Source of the DNA: Betaproteobacteria bacterium
GTDB taxonomy: Bacteria; Pseudomonadota; Gammaproteobacteria; Burkholderiales; Ga0077523
Direction of reading: 5' to 3'
Length of the DNA: 64,000 nucleotides
Assembly (NCBI GenBank): GCA_016125475.1
Contig: WGLR01000026.1
Coordinates: 16,823 to 80,822 of the forward strand
Shown here: in pieces, positions 35,718-45,970 of the stretch
Layout: each line of letters begins with the position of its first letter
Position numbering within the stretch: position 1 is the first letter of the stretch
Position numbers and translations under genes: made by a program
Notes under the pieces: generated by a model
Told to the model about the DNA's origin: nothing
Seen by the model: only the letters and a program-made list of their open reading frames with translations
The model's database searches: none

Positions 35718-36620
35718 ATGTCGGGCACCCGCCAGTCGAACGGTACAACCACCCGCACCACACTGTCGGGATACGGAGACACCGCGAATGACGCGCCGCT
35801 TCGTGCACGCCACCCGGTCACGGAAGCACGGGTGACGGGGCGTCCGCACGTCGCCGCCGACGCCGGTGCGCTCGAAATCCTCGACGCAGACGACTGGATC
35901 GTCGCCATCCACAAGCCGCCGGGACTGCTCGTGCACCGTTCGGACCTGGACCGGCACGAAACCCGGTTCGCGGTCCAGCTCCTGCGGGACCAGATCGGAC
36001 GCGAAGTCCATCCTGCCCACCGCCTCGACAAGCCGACCTCGGGAGTTCTGCTGTTCGCGTTCGATCGGGGTGTCTGTCGGCAGCTGTCCCTGTCGTTCGA
36101 GGCCGGGACAGTGTCCAAGCAGTACCTCGCGATCGTGCGGGGACACCCTCCGGAATCGTTCGCGATCGACCATCCCCTGACGCGGATCGTCGACGAACCG
36201 GGCGTGACACGCACCGCGTCGGGCTCACCGCAGGCTGCGCGAACGCTCGGGCGCACCCTCGCTACGACCGAACTGCCCCACCGTGTCGACCGCTACGCGA
36301 CGAGTCGTTACGCGCTCGTGGAGCTCGTGCCGGTGACCGGCCGGCGGCACCAGCTGCGCCGTCACCTGAAGCACGCGAACCACCCGATCGTCGGCGACTC
36401 CACGTACGGGAAAAGCCGGCACAACCGGCTGTTCGAGACGCTCTTCGGGTCGCGGCGCCTGCTGCTCGCGTGCACGTGTCTCTCGCTCCCCCATCCCGTC
36501 ACGAGAGAGCAGATCTCGATCCGCGCAGCGCCCGAACCGGGGTTCATGCACGTGATCGACGCACTGGGATGGCGACACGCGATCGACGGACGCGCATCGC
36601 ACGAACCCGCCGGACATTGA
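35718..36620 (+). CDS. truC: tRNA pseudouridine(65) synthase TruC (RluA family)
   Basis: 300 residues; the core begins at about residue 45 (LEILDADDWIVAIHKPPGLL), typical of TruC. Catalytic Asp in HRLDKPTSGVLLFA, then SKQYLAIVRG and the conserved VTGRRHQLRRHLKH with HPIVGDSTYG. No S4 domain is seen, as expected for TruC. The first 40 residues are poorly conserved in appearance and the true start may be internal. The gene converges with the PAS-kinase-like gene. Confidence 0.88.
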   Translation: MSGTRQSNGTTTRTTLSGYGDTANDAPLRARHPVTEARVTGRPHVAADAGALEILDADDWIVAIHKPPGLLVHRSDLDRHETRFAVQLLRDQIGREVHPAHRLDKPTSGVLLFAFDRGVCRQLSLSFEAGTVSKQYLAIVRGHPPESFAIDHPLTRIVDEPGVTRTASGSPQAARTLGRTLATTELPHRVDRYATSRYALVELVPVTGRRHQLRRHLKHANHPIVGDSTYGKSRHNRLFETLFGSRRLLLACTCLSLPHPVTREQISIRAAPEPGFMHVIDALGWRHAIDGRASHEPAGH

Positions 36621-36636
36621 GGGCGGTCTCGCGCCT

Positions 36637-36656
36637 CGCCGGACACGCCGCCGGCG
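36637..36656. terminator. Hairpin between convergent truC and kinase-like genes
   Basis: CGCCGG (36637-36642) pairs with CCGGCG (36651-36656) across an 8-base loop, between the two stop codons. No T-run on either strand. Confidence 0.35.
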
Positions 36657-38531
36657 TCACGTCGCGTACGGCACGGTGAAGTGAAACACCGCACCGGGAC
36701 CATCGTCCGTGTCGACCCAGAGCCTGCCACCGTACGACTCGACAACCGCGCGACTGATCGCGAGACCGGGACCGATCCCCCGAGGCTCGCGCGTGAAGAA
36801 GGGTGTGGACGCCTGACGCGGCGTCCCCGGATCGGGTCCGGGCTCACTGTCCCGGACCGTGACCTGCGCAGCCCCGGCCCCGGCAGTCGTCCGCACTGAA
36901 ATCGTGATGAGTCGCCCGCGGACGCCCGCGGTCTGCAAGGCCTCCATGCCGGTGCGGACGATACTCACGACGACCTTCTCGAGCTGGAGAGCGTTGGCGA
37001 GAACCGGTGGCAGACCGGCCGGCAACTCGGCGACCAGCTTTGCGCCTTCCGGTCCGTCGGACTCGACGGCGGCGAGCGCTCGGCGGACGATCTCGTTCAG
37101 ATCGACCGGCCGGACCGCGACATCCCCCTTCTGCAGGAACTCCGCGAGTTCGCGCATCACCTGACCGGCACGTTTCGCCTGTTGTGCACACGCCTCGAGC
37201 GCGTGCGCGAGGCGCTCGGGTCTCGGATCGCCCGCGTGCAGCATCCGCAGGGCGGCGTCGCTGTGGGACCTGACCGCAGCGAGGGGCCGGTCGAGTTCGT
37301 CGGCGATGGCCACGGCCGACTCCAGGGCCGCATGCAGGCTCGCCACCTGTTCCATTGCGCCACGGAGCCGGCGCATGGCGAGCTCGTGCCGCCTGCGCTC
37401 GCTGACGTCGCGAACGATCACGGTGAGGAACCTGCCGTGCTCGAGATCGACCTTCGAGAGGGATGCCTCGACGGGAAACTCCTCGCCATTCGCGCGCAGT
37501 CCGACGATCTCGCGAAACTCCCCCATGCGTCGCGACGTCCGTCCGGATTCCGCGTACCGTTCGACGTCCTGGTGGTGCGTCTTCCGGAAGCGCTCCGGCA
37601 TCAGGATCGACAGCGGCTGATCGAGGGCCTGCGTCGCCCGCATGCCGAACATCCGCTCGGCCGCGGTGTTGAATACGCGAATCCGCTGGTTCTCGTCCAC
37701 CGAAATGATCGCGTCCATGGCCGAGTTCACGATGCCCGCGAGCCGCTCCGTACTCTCCCGCAGCGCACGCTCGGCGAGTTTCCGGTGCGTGACGTCTTCG
37801 GAGGAGATCACGATCCCGCCGACGTCGCCGTTCGCGTCCCGCCACGGCACGACCGACCAGCGCAACCAGTGCTCCCGGCCGTCCGGGCGCACCCAGCGAT
37901 CCTCTTTCCTGTGCACGGACTGCCCCGCCAGTCCCTGCCGATGCGCACGCTTCCATTCCTCGGGGAGCTCCGGATGCAGGTCGTAGTGGTTGCGTCCCAC
38001 GAGATCGGGCAGCCCCCGCCCGTAGGCCGCCATCCACCGGTCGCTCGCCGCCAGATAATTCATGCTGCGATCGAACAGTGCCGCACTGAACGGCGCCTGC
38101 GCGATGACGGCGGCGAGCTGGGCAAGCGTGCGCCGCGTGCAGTCCGCCTCCCCCGAGCGATCGGAAGCCCCCTTCAGGATCACGACCAGACGTGGCGGCC
38201 GGGCCGTCCCGTCGCGCAGGATCGTCACGGATGCACGTACCGGAACGCTCTCACCGTCGCGCCGCACCAGACGACCCTCGGACTCGAAGCCGGAACCCGC
38301 GCCGGCCAGCAACCGCGCAGTGCCCGCGCGATGTGACGCCGTATCGTCAGCGTGAAACACTCCGGCGAGCGGCATTCCCCGCAGTTCGTCCTCGGAACGC
38401 GCCGTCAGCCCGCAGCACGCGGGCGTGCACTCGAGGATCCGACCCTCCGGGTCGGTGATGGCGATGGCCGTGCCGTCCAGTTCGGGCGTCCGTCGAATCG
38501 GGCGTTCGTTTCCGTTCACGCTGCCGTCCAT
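36657..38531 (-). CDS. Multi-PAS histidine-kinase-like protein lacking the phospho-acceptor histidine
   Basis: 624 residues from the ATG at 38531. Three PAS domains: about 20-120 (ITDPEGRILECTPACCGLTA), 150-270 (APFSAALFDRSMNYLAASDR) and 275-395 (MDAIISVDENQRIRVFNTAA with ERMFG and VEASLS). The dimerisation helix reads IADELDRPLAAVRSHSDAAL where FixL/NtrB-type kinases have a His before ELNQPLAA; here Asp411 (codon 37299-37301) stands in its place. The ATPase domain is also altered: no Asn-Ala pair in the N-box (SIVRTGMEAL) and DSEPGPDP in place of DxGxG. It keeps FFTREPRGIGPGLAIS and VESYGGRLWV. Probably a sensor without autokinase activity, or a decaying gene with an open frame. Confidence 0.85.
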   Translation of the reverse strand: MDGSVNGNERPIRRTPELDGTAIAITDPEGRILECTPACCGLTARSEDELRGMPLAGVFHADDTASHRAGTARLLAGAGSGFESEGRLVRRDGESVPVRASVTILRDGTARPPRLVVILKGASDRSGEADCTRRTLAQLAAVIAQAPFSAALFDRSMNYLAASDRWMAAYGRGLPDLVGRNHYDLHPELPEEWKRAHRQGLAGQSVHRKEDRWVRPDGREHWLRWSVVPWRDANGDVGGIVISSEDVTHRKLAERALRESTERLAGIVNSAMDAIISVDENQRIRVFNTAAERMFGMRATQALDQPLSILMPERFRKTHHQDVERYAESGRTSRRMGEFREIVGLRANGEEFPVEASLSKVDLEHGRFLTVIVRDVSERRRHELAMRRLRGAMEQVASLHAALESAVAIADELDRPLAAVRSHSDAALRMLHAGDPRPERLAHALEACAQQAKRAGQVMRELAEFLQKGDVAVRPVDLNEIVRRALAAVESDGPEGAKLVAELPAGLPPVLANALQLEKVVVSIVRTGMEALQTAGVRGRLITISVRTTAGAGAAQVTVRDSEPGPDPGTPRQASTPFFTREPRGIGPGLAISRAVVESYGGRLWVDTDDGPGAVFHFTVPYAT

Positions 38532-38915
38532 TGATCGATGATCCAGACTCCACGGTCCGTGCCGCGATCGGCAGGACCCGTAAAGCGGCGACGACACCAC
38601 GCAACAGGCACCGGGCGGGATCGTCCGGCTTCGCGTTGCCGCGACGCATTGCGCACCGGACCGTCTGCAAACGGCGACACACGACTCGCCTTCCGATCTC
38701 CCGATGCCGCCGCGCACGGCAGGAACGTCTCATCACTTGCGTGCGGCGCCCCCGCCCGGTCGGAAATCCGACGTCCCGCAGAGTGCGTGTGCGTCATGTC
38801 GATGCAGCCGGACGAACCTCTGTGACCTTCCGTCACGTGTCGAGTACCGTACCGCGCCGCGCGCGACGCCGATCAGGCGAATGTCAAAAGTTCTCGAGAT
38901 CGTCGGGGCCTCCGC

Positions 38916-39333
38916 ATGACCTCCGCAGGGTTCTGCATCCGCGGCAGCGGGCTTCCTCCGGCCATCGATGTGGTGATCTGCGATCGCGGGTGTTACCGGC
39001 CGCAGGTGGAGCGGCTTGCCGCGCGGTTTCGGAGAACGGGACTCGGGGTGACCTACGATCGGGAAATCCCGGACAGCCCCTGGAAAACCGGATTGCGGCC
39101 CGACGAGACCGGAGATACGGACGCGCACTGGATCTTCGTCGAACGGAACGCGTCCGATGCAGACGCCTCATGGCGTGTACCGCGCCACGAGGCCGTCGGC
39201 AACGCGTCCTGGGCGTGTTCCCGTTCGACGTACGCAGACGACGCAGCTCCGAGAGGCCGCTTCCGCGGTGACGGCGACGCGGCGAGGCCTGTCACCGCTG
39301 GCCGATATTCCCGGGACGTTCGGCGCGTTCAGG
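38916..39333 (+). pseudogene. Possible TIR-domain relic
   Basis: The translated frame from 38916 reads like a bacterial TIR domain: IDVVICDRGCYRPQVERLAA, then FRRTGLGVTYDREI, a Trp in SPWKTGL and SWRVPRHEAV, in the same order as DVFISYS...W...DREI...W...E in TIR proteins. Beyond about residue 95 similarity disappears, and the frame continues antisense into the CDF gene without a stop. No Shine-Dalgarno precedes it. If real, it is a truncated TIR domain; chance resemblance in high-GC DNA cannot be excluded. The end coordinate is approximate. Confidence 0.33.
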
Positions 39334-39946
39334 CCGCGACGCGAAGTTCGCTGACGGCGGACGAGATGACGCGACTCGCCGATCGTGCCAGGAGCCCCAC
39401 GAGGGCCAGCGCGACGACGATGTCGGGCCAGCCGGCCCCGGTCAGCCAGACGCCCCCTGCCGCGACGAGCACCGAGAGATTCGAGGCGATGTCGTTACGC
39501 GAACACTCCCACACGGAGGACATGTTCACGTCCTCGTTGCGATGTCGCGACAGCAGGAACAGACAGAGGCCGTTCGCGGCCAGACCGGCGAGGCTGAACA
39601 CACCCATGACCTCGAACACCGGCAGGCCCGAACCGGTGATCCGTTCGACGATCTGGAACATCACCAGCACGGCCATCAGCAGGATCAGGACACCCTTGAA
39701 CAGTGCCACCCGCGCCTTGGCCGAGGCACCCTTCGACACGACGAACAGGCTCAGTCCGTAGGTCACTGCGTCACCGAAGTTGTCGAGACTGTCCGCGAGC
39801 AGCGCGGACGAACGGCCGTGAAGCGCGGCAACGACGATCACGACAAACATCACGGCATTGATGGCCAGCACGGCCCTGAGCGTCGTCCGCTGACGGTGGC
39901 TCTTCAGTGCGTCGACGCCGCAGTGGTCGTCGCAGCATCCGCTCAT
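39329..39946 (-). CDS. Cation diffusion facilitator (CDF)-family transporter, short form
   Basis: 205 residues. Starts with a Cys/His-rich MSGCCDDHCGVDAL that could capture metal, followed by about six membrane helices. The CDF metal-site motifs are recognisable: SSALLADSLDNFGDA in TM2 (Asp pair) and SRNDIASNLSVL in TM5. The C-terminal cytosolic domain of full CDF proteins is absent. Likely exports a divalent metal such as Zn or Co from the cytosol; specificity unassigned. The metal RND operon is about 10 kb away and not contiguous. Confidence 0.85.
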   Translation of the reverse strand: MSGCCDDHCGVDALKSHRQRTTLRAVLAINAVMFVVIVVAALHGRSSALLADSLDNFGDAVTYGLSLFVVSKGASAKARVALFKGVLILLMAVLVMFQIVERITGSGLPVFEVMGVFSLAGLAANGLCLFLLSRHRNEDVNMSSVWECSRNDIASNLSVLVAAGGVWLTGAGWPDIVVALALVGLLARSASRVISSAVSELRVAA

Positions 39947-40092
39947 GATTCCTCCGATGGATGGACGGTTGCGCGATGCGACCGTCCGATGATCCTGTCA
40001 GTCCGACAGGCCAGGGGGAAGCCGGTTCACGGCGCCCCCTCGCCACGGCCTGCGGTGCCGGAGTCGGACCACCCCGCACACCGGGCCCACGC

Positions 40093-40872
40093 TCAGAAGG
40101 CGCCCGGGAACAGTCCGCCGTCCATCAACAGGTTCTGCCCCGTGATGTAGGCAGCGTGCTCGCTGCACAGAAAGGCGCATACACGCCCGAATTCCGCGGG
40201 CGACCCGAAACGCTTCGCGGGGATCCGCGTCCTCGTCTGCTCCGAGAGTTCGCCTTCCTCGACGCCCGTGCGCTTGCTCGTCGCCGTGAAACCGGCACGC
40301 ATCCGGTCCGTGTCGAAGAAGCCCGGCAGCAGGTTGTTGATCGTCACGTTACGGTCCGCGACCGTCCGCGCCACGCCGGCGACGAACGCCGTGAGGCCCG
40401 CCCGGGCGCCGCTGGACAGGTCGAGTCCCGCCACCGGCATCCGCACGCTGATCGACGTCACGTTCACGACGCGTCCGAAGCCCCGGCCGGCCATCGGTTC
40501 GAGCACGCGCTGGATCAGTTCGATCGGCACGACCATGTTCATCGTGACTCCCGAGAGGATCGAATCCCGGTCCAGGTCACGATAGTCGCGGAAGGGCGGC
40601 CCGGCGTTGTTGTTGACCAGGATGTCCGGCTGCGGGCAGGCGGCGAGCACCGCTTCCTGTCCCGCCGCCGTGTTGAGGTCGGCAGCCACGGCCGTGACGT
40701 CCGCCCCCGTCCTGCTTCGAATCTCCGCGGCCGTGGCCTCGAGACTGGCCTGGTCACGACCGTTGATAACGACGGACACGCCCGCTTCCGCGAGCGCCAT
40801 CGCACACCCCTTTCCGAGCCCCCGGCTCGACGCGCACACGATCGCCTTTCTGCCACGAATTCCCAGATCCAT
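40093..40872 (-). CDS. Short-chain dehydrogenase/reductase, divergent active site
   Basis: 259 residues. Rossmann motif VCASSRGLGKGCA and NNNAGPP are present, and the C-terminus ITGQNLLMDGGLFPGAF is typical. The catalytic Tyr-x3-Lys is missing: the position reads LDLSSGARAGLTAFV, with Leu for Tyr and Arg for Lys, as in the known BKR-like SDR subgroup. It may bind NAD(P) and a substrate with altered chemistry. Transcribed divergently from metY, 228 bp apart. Confidence 0.87.
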   Translation of the reverse strand: MDLGIRGRKAIVCASSRGLGKGCAMALAEAGVSVVINGRDQASLEATAAEIRSRTGADVTAVAADLNTAAGQEAVLAACPQPDILVNNNAGPPFRDYRDLDRDSILSGVTMNMVVPIELIQRVLEPMAGRGFGRVVNVTSISVRMPVAGLDLSSGARAGLTAFVAGVARTVADRNVTINNLLPGFFDTDRMRAGFTATSKRTGVEEGELSEQTRTRIPAKRFGSPAEFGRVCAFLCSEHAAYITGQNLLMDGGLFPGAF

Positions 40873-41100
40873 CTGTGTCTTCCTCCTCGCTGGATGTTCG
40901 ATACGGGATTCGGCGCGGTTGCGTCAGGCGTCACCGCGTCGCGTCCCCGTGAACCGTGTATCGTAACCGGCTGGCGAGGCCGATTCCTTCCCGGCGGGAA
41001 TATGCATATCGGAAAACATCATTTCCGTGCACCTGCTGCCTCCCGCTACTGTCGCGCTCCGATCACGCCGGGCCCGGAGCCCCGACCGGAGACGAAACCC

Positions 41101-42380
<1,280 letters not shown>

Positions 42381-42381
<1 letters not shown>

Positions 42382-42408
42382 CACGTCGCCGCGCATGCGG
42401 CGACGTGT
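42381..42408 (+). terminator. Perfect 12-bp hairpin directly after metY
   Basis: ACACGTCGCCGC pairs exactly with GCGGCGACGTGT around a GCAT loop, starting at the metY stop. The following bases are not T-rich, so alone it may act mainly as an mRNA stabiliser. Confidence 0.6.
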
Positions 42409-42448
42409 TCCTGCTTCCCCCTCGCCGTGGTCAGCGGCGAATGTTCAG

Positions 42449-42476
42449 CGGCCGCCTCTCCGGGCGGCCGTTCTTT
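42449..42476 (+). terminator. Rho-independent terminator downstream of metY
   Basis: CGGCCGCC (42449-42456) pairs with GGCGGCCG (42463-42470) around TCTCCG and is followed by TTCTTT. Confidence 0.7.
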
Positions 42477-43090
42477 ATCGTGGAAGGCCCGCCGGCAGTC
42501 GTTGCCGAATGACCTCCGCACGGGACGATCGTCACGTACCACCCTGCGCGACACTTCATCCGGAACATTGACTTTCATCAATTGGCGGCGCCCGCATCAG
42601 GATCGACAATCCGTCGTGACTGCCTGGCCCTGTTTTCATGTGTTGTCGCCGATGGCGGTGCATGATCGGGAGGGCAGGCGAGGGCGTGCGTAGCCCTTTT
42701 CGTGGTGATGCGCATCGATGTGTCCGCGCCCTCTCCGCCAACAGGCAGACGATGCTCGACTGGAATCGAAAACGTGCGCAAGCGTTGCCAGGCCATCCCC
42801 GTGCGACCTGCCGGGACAACTACCTCGTCGGCTCATCGCCGACGGCGCTGTCCAGGACGCTGGTCGGCGCCCGCTGGAAGCGGTCGAAGAACTGGCGTTG
42901 TACCAGCGTGCCTCCAGGCTGGCAGATTCGGAGTGCCTTCCTTGTCGTCGCTGTTGCTGCAGCAGCGTCGAACGAGGCGGGACTTCGTTGAACCTCGGCG
43001 CGCCTTGGCCGAATCCGTCATCAATTCAGGAAGCCCGCTCCGTACCCGGGGCGGCGGCTGCGATTCAATCTTCTGACCACACGCGGGGGG
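42477..43090. other. Long intergenic region, no gene recognised
   Basis: About 610 bp between the metY terminator and the DUF5989 gene. Short frames on both strands have no recognisable motif, and codon use differs from neighbouring genes. It probably contains the promoter of the DUF5989-SGNH pair close to its right end. Confidence 0.5.
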
Positions 43091-43246
43091 ATGACCGTGA
43101 CCTTCCTTCATGAGCTCTGGAGATTCCTGAGAGTACGAAAGAAGTTCTGGTTACTCCCCGTTGTGGTGATGATGGCGGCCCTCGGCGCGTTGCTGGTCCT
43201 GGCTCACGGATCAGCCGTGGCACCTTTCCTCTACACGTTGTTCTGA
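43091..43246 (+). CDS. DUF5989 (SxtJ-associated) membrane microprotein
   Basis: 51 residues, MTVTFLHELWRFLRVRKKFW then LLPVVVMMAALGALLVLAHG and a tail SAVAPFLYTLF. This closely follows the DUF5989 pattern: amphipathic start ending RKKFW, a single membrane helix, and a final S-x-V-A-P-F-x-Y-T-L-F. In other bacteria it is encoded with SxtJ-like proteins, carbamoyltransferases and SGNH hydrolases; function unknown. Here only the SGNH gene follows, one base after the stop, so translation is probably coupled. The start is preceded by GGGGGG. Confidence 0.85.
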   Translation: MTVTFLHELWRFLRVRKKFWLLPVVVMMAALGALLVLAHGSAVAPFLYTLF

Positions 43247-43247
43247 A

Positions 43248-44531
43248 ATGGGTTTCTTCGCCAAGATACCTTCGCCCCGCGCGCGGCGCCGACCCGCTGC
43301 CGATGCCGCGGAACACGCGCGGACGCCACGAACGGAATGGCAGTCGAGGCGCTCGATTCCGAACACTCCACCGGTAACCGCCGAGAACATTCGTCATGAA
43401 AAAAATACCCGATTGCTGAATGCCGTCCTGCTCGTTGCGAGTCTTGCAATGAGTCTGCTGGTCGTGGAACTCGTGGCGCGAGAATTCTATGCACCTCCTC
43501 CGAAGGTAATGGATGCCTTTCGCGCGAGCCCGACCGGCAACTATCGCCGGGATCCGCTTCTGGGCTGGATGCCCCGAGAAAGCAGGCACGAAAGGCACAC
43601 CCAGGAAGGCAGCTTCGACAGCACATTCACCACGAACAGCCACGGGCTTCGCAATCCTGAAGTGGCGTACGAAAAGCCACCTGGCATACGCCGTATCGTG
43701 GTGCTGGGCGATTCGTTTGCGTGGGGCTATGGCGTGAACGACGAGGAAGTATTTTCGAGGCGCCTGGAGAGTGCGCTGCACCACACCGAGGTGATCAACC
43801 TGGGAGTCGTGGGCTACGGGACGCGTCAGGAGTTTCTCTACCTTCAGCGCGAAGGGATGAAATATCATCCGGACACCGTCGTCGTCGCCGTCTGCATGAA
43901 CGACTTCCTGTGGAAGGATTACCTGCGGCTCCACGACAGCGTCCGCAAACCAGGGGCGGTCGTGGGCGAGACAGGCTGGATCCATCGGGTCAAGAAGACT
44001 CTGAGCGAACACTCTGCCTTGTACGAACTCCTCGTGACGAGCGTCAACACCAACAAGCCTCTCGTGAACTGGCTTGTCGATCATCACGTGAAGGAAGGTC
44101 TTGGAGGCTTCGACGACCTCGACGACGCGCTCGCGCCTTCCCTCGTGAATTACCCGGAGAAGCTCTCGCACGACTACGTCGCGACTATCGAGGAACTGAG
44201 GCAGATGCACGACTATCTGTCTGCGCACCACGTGGATCTCGTCGTCGCGCTCATTCCGGCGGCGCAGGTCATCGAACAGAATCGACTTCACGCCTCGATA
44301 TCCTATCTCGCATACGACACGAAGGACTTCGACATCGACAAGCCGTACAGGCAGATCGAGAGTGAACTCCGACGCATTGCGGTACCGGTCGTGAACCCGA
44401 TAACCGCATTCCGCGATCGCACAGGCAACGGCGTGTCGCTATACCACCGTGGAGACTCTCATTTCAGCGCGGCTGGCCACGCCCTTTTCACCGAGGAGAT
44501 CCGGCGCACGCTCGGACCGCGATACCAGTAG
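43248..44531 (+). CDS. Membrane-anchored SGNH/GDSL hydrolase
   Basis: 427 residues. A polar N-terminus with one membrane helix at about residues 57-75 (NAVLLVASLAMSLLVVELVA) places the catalytic domain in the periplasm. SGNH signatures: GDSFAWGYG (catalytic Ser block), the Gly in NLGVVGYGTRQ, CMNDF (Asn block) and DSHFSAAGH (Asp/His block). Such proteins are esterases or O-acetyl transferase-related enzymes acting on sugars. The start codon lies one base past the DUF5989 stop. The first part of the gene is visibly less GC-rich than its neighbours, compatible with transfer. Confidence 0.88.
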   Translation: MGFFAKIPSPRARRRPAADAAEHARTPRTEWQSRRSIPNTPPVTAENIRHEKNTRLLNAVLLVASLAMSLLVVELVAREFYAPPPKVMDAFRASPTGNYRRDPLLGWMPRESRHERHTQEGSFDSTFTTNSHGLRNPEVAYEKPPGIRRIVVLGDSFAWGYGVNDEEVFSRRLESALHHTEVINLGVVGYGTRQEFLYLQREGMKYHPDTVVVAVCMNDFLWKDYLRLHDSVRKPGAVVGETGWIHRVKKTLSEHSALYELLVTSVNTNKPLVNWLVDHHVKEGLGGFDDLDDALAPSLVNYPEKLSHDYVATIEELRQMHDYLSAHHVDLVVALIPAAQVIEQNRLHASISYLAYDTKDFDIDKPYRQIESELRRIAVPVVNPITAFRDRTGNGVSLYHRGDSHFSAAGHALFTEEIRRTLGPRYQ

Positions 44532-44555
44532 CGGCGAGCACCACGGCCGCCCGCG

Positions 44556-45788
44556 TCAGCTCCCAGGCACCATCTGCCACGTGTTCGGAGCCAGCCCGGT
44601 CGGCCGCAGCCCACGCTGCGTCGGGTTCTGTTCCGCGATCGCGCGCCGTATGTCGCACGCCACGGCGCCATTCGTGTAGTAGCTGTGCTGGGTCAGCCCG
44701 CTCACCATCGGCGCGCAGTCGACCTGATAGATCTTCTGGTGCAGGGCCTGCGGCCGCGCCGCGCCACGCTGACCGAGGCGATCCGGATTTCCCTTCGTGT
44801 AGTCGCTCACGCGCAGGGCGTTGTCGTTCGCGTTGTGGTAGATCGCGACGGACTGGGCCAGATGGTGCAGGCGCTCCATGGGCTTGCCCGGTTCGAGCAC
44901 GTCGTCGTCCACGTCCGCCGAGCAAAGAAAGATCCGGTCGAACAGCCTCGGCAGCTGCTCCCCGGGACTGAAGTCCCAGATGCGCGAGAGCGCGTTCTGC
45001 ACGACGTAGTTGCCCATCGAGTGCGCGAGCAGGTGGATCTTCTGACTGCAGAGCTGCGTCACCTCCATTTCGGCGACCGCCCGCTGGACCTCCGCATCGG
45101 GCGCACCCGCCATTCTGGTGCGCAGTCGCCGGAGCGCGGCGTTGTCCATGCGCACCTGACGCCCCACTTCGTGCAGGTAGTCGCGCATCTTGAGCAGCCC
45201 GCGACCGAGGGCGCCCGCTGTGCCACGCGCGTCGGAACGGTCGCTCTTGTAGCTCACCCAGGGGAGCGCCATGCCGTCGCTCGGCCACGTGAACAGCAGC
45301 ACGCGCACCGGCGCCATACCGCCGCCCGCGCGCGGGGCGTTGATCATCGCCTCGAAAGCCGAAGCGGTCGCGACAGCCTCTTCCCAGCTCACGTTGAATC
45401 CGTGGACGAGCAGGAGCATGTCCCGGCCCTCCTGCATGTCCTTCTGGAGGTCGGCGAACATCGCGAGGGATCCCAGCTTCGTACTGCGCTGCGCCGTCTC
45501 GTTCACCTGCCGGTCGTTGATCCGTTCCTCGTAGGCCTCGATCTTCTGCGAGTTGCGCACGCAATCCGCGAAGTAGCCCTGCAGCCCCTCACCGTCGCCG
45601 GGTCCGGTGTGGGGCCGGTCATTCGCGAGAAAATCCGCGACTCGCGCACCGTCCACCTGGAACGTCACGCGTCCGAAGCGCAGGTTCTCCATGCCATCGC
45701 TCGAGAACGCCTTGCCGTAACGCAGGGGTCTGAAACGCTCGGGGCCTTCGTGCGCGCGATTGGTCGCGTAGTAGACGGTAGTCTCCAT
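44556..45788 (-). CDS. Alpha/beta hydrolase of the DUF900 family
   Basis: 410 residues without a signal peptide. METTVYYATNRAHEG at the N-terminus is typical of DUF900 proteins. The hydrolase core shows DMLLLVHGFNVSWEEA (oxyanion region), VLLFTWPSDG and the nucleophile elbow IHLLAHSMGNYVVQNAL; an acid in CSADVDDDV and a late His (AIYHNANDN) could complete the triad. Probably a cytosolic esterase or lipase-like enzyme; substrate unknown. Converges with the SGNH gene (24 bp between stops). Confidence 0.85.
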   Translation of the reverse strand: METTVYYATNRAHEGPERFRPLRYGKAFSSDGMENLRFGRVTFQVDGARVADFLANDRPHTGPGDGEGLQGYFADCVRNSQKIEAYEERINDRQVNETAQRSTKLGSLAMFADLQKDMQEGRDMLLLVHGFNVSWEEAVATASAFEAMINAPRAGGGMAPVRVLLFTWPSDGMALPWVSYKSDRSDARGTAGALGRGLLKMRDYLHEVGRQVRMDNAALRRLRTRMAGAPDAEVQRAVAEMEVTQLCSQKIHLLAHSMGNYVVQNALSRIWDFSPGEQLPRLFDRIFLCSADVDDDVLEPGKPMERLHHLAQSVAIYHNANDNALRVSDYTKGNPDRLGQRGAARPQALHQKIYQVDCAPMVSGLTQHSYYTNGAVACDIRRAIAEQNPTQRGLRPTGLAPNTWQMVPGS

Positions 45789-45970
45789 GCATCACCTCTC
45801 CGTGTTGGTCCGTTCGAACGCCGAGGCACGTCCCGGCCGGGGCCGGTCTCGCCTCCTCCGACTCCCCACTGCATGATACGGACACTTTCCCGCACGGACC
45901 ATCGGTGGGTGTCGTTCCGGCGCGGGGCCTTCTGTAAGAGAATGCCGGCGTGATGAAGAGGAGAAACGGG

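Noticed and set aside
40873..41100. SAM- or SAH-type riboswitch upstream of metY
   Set aside because: No recognisable conserved core or pairing pattern could be traced in the 228-bp leader.
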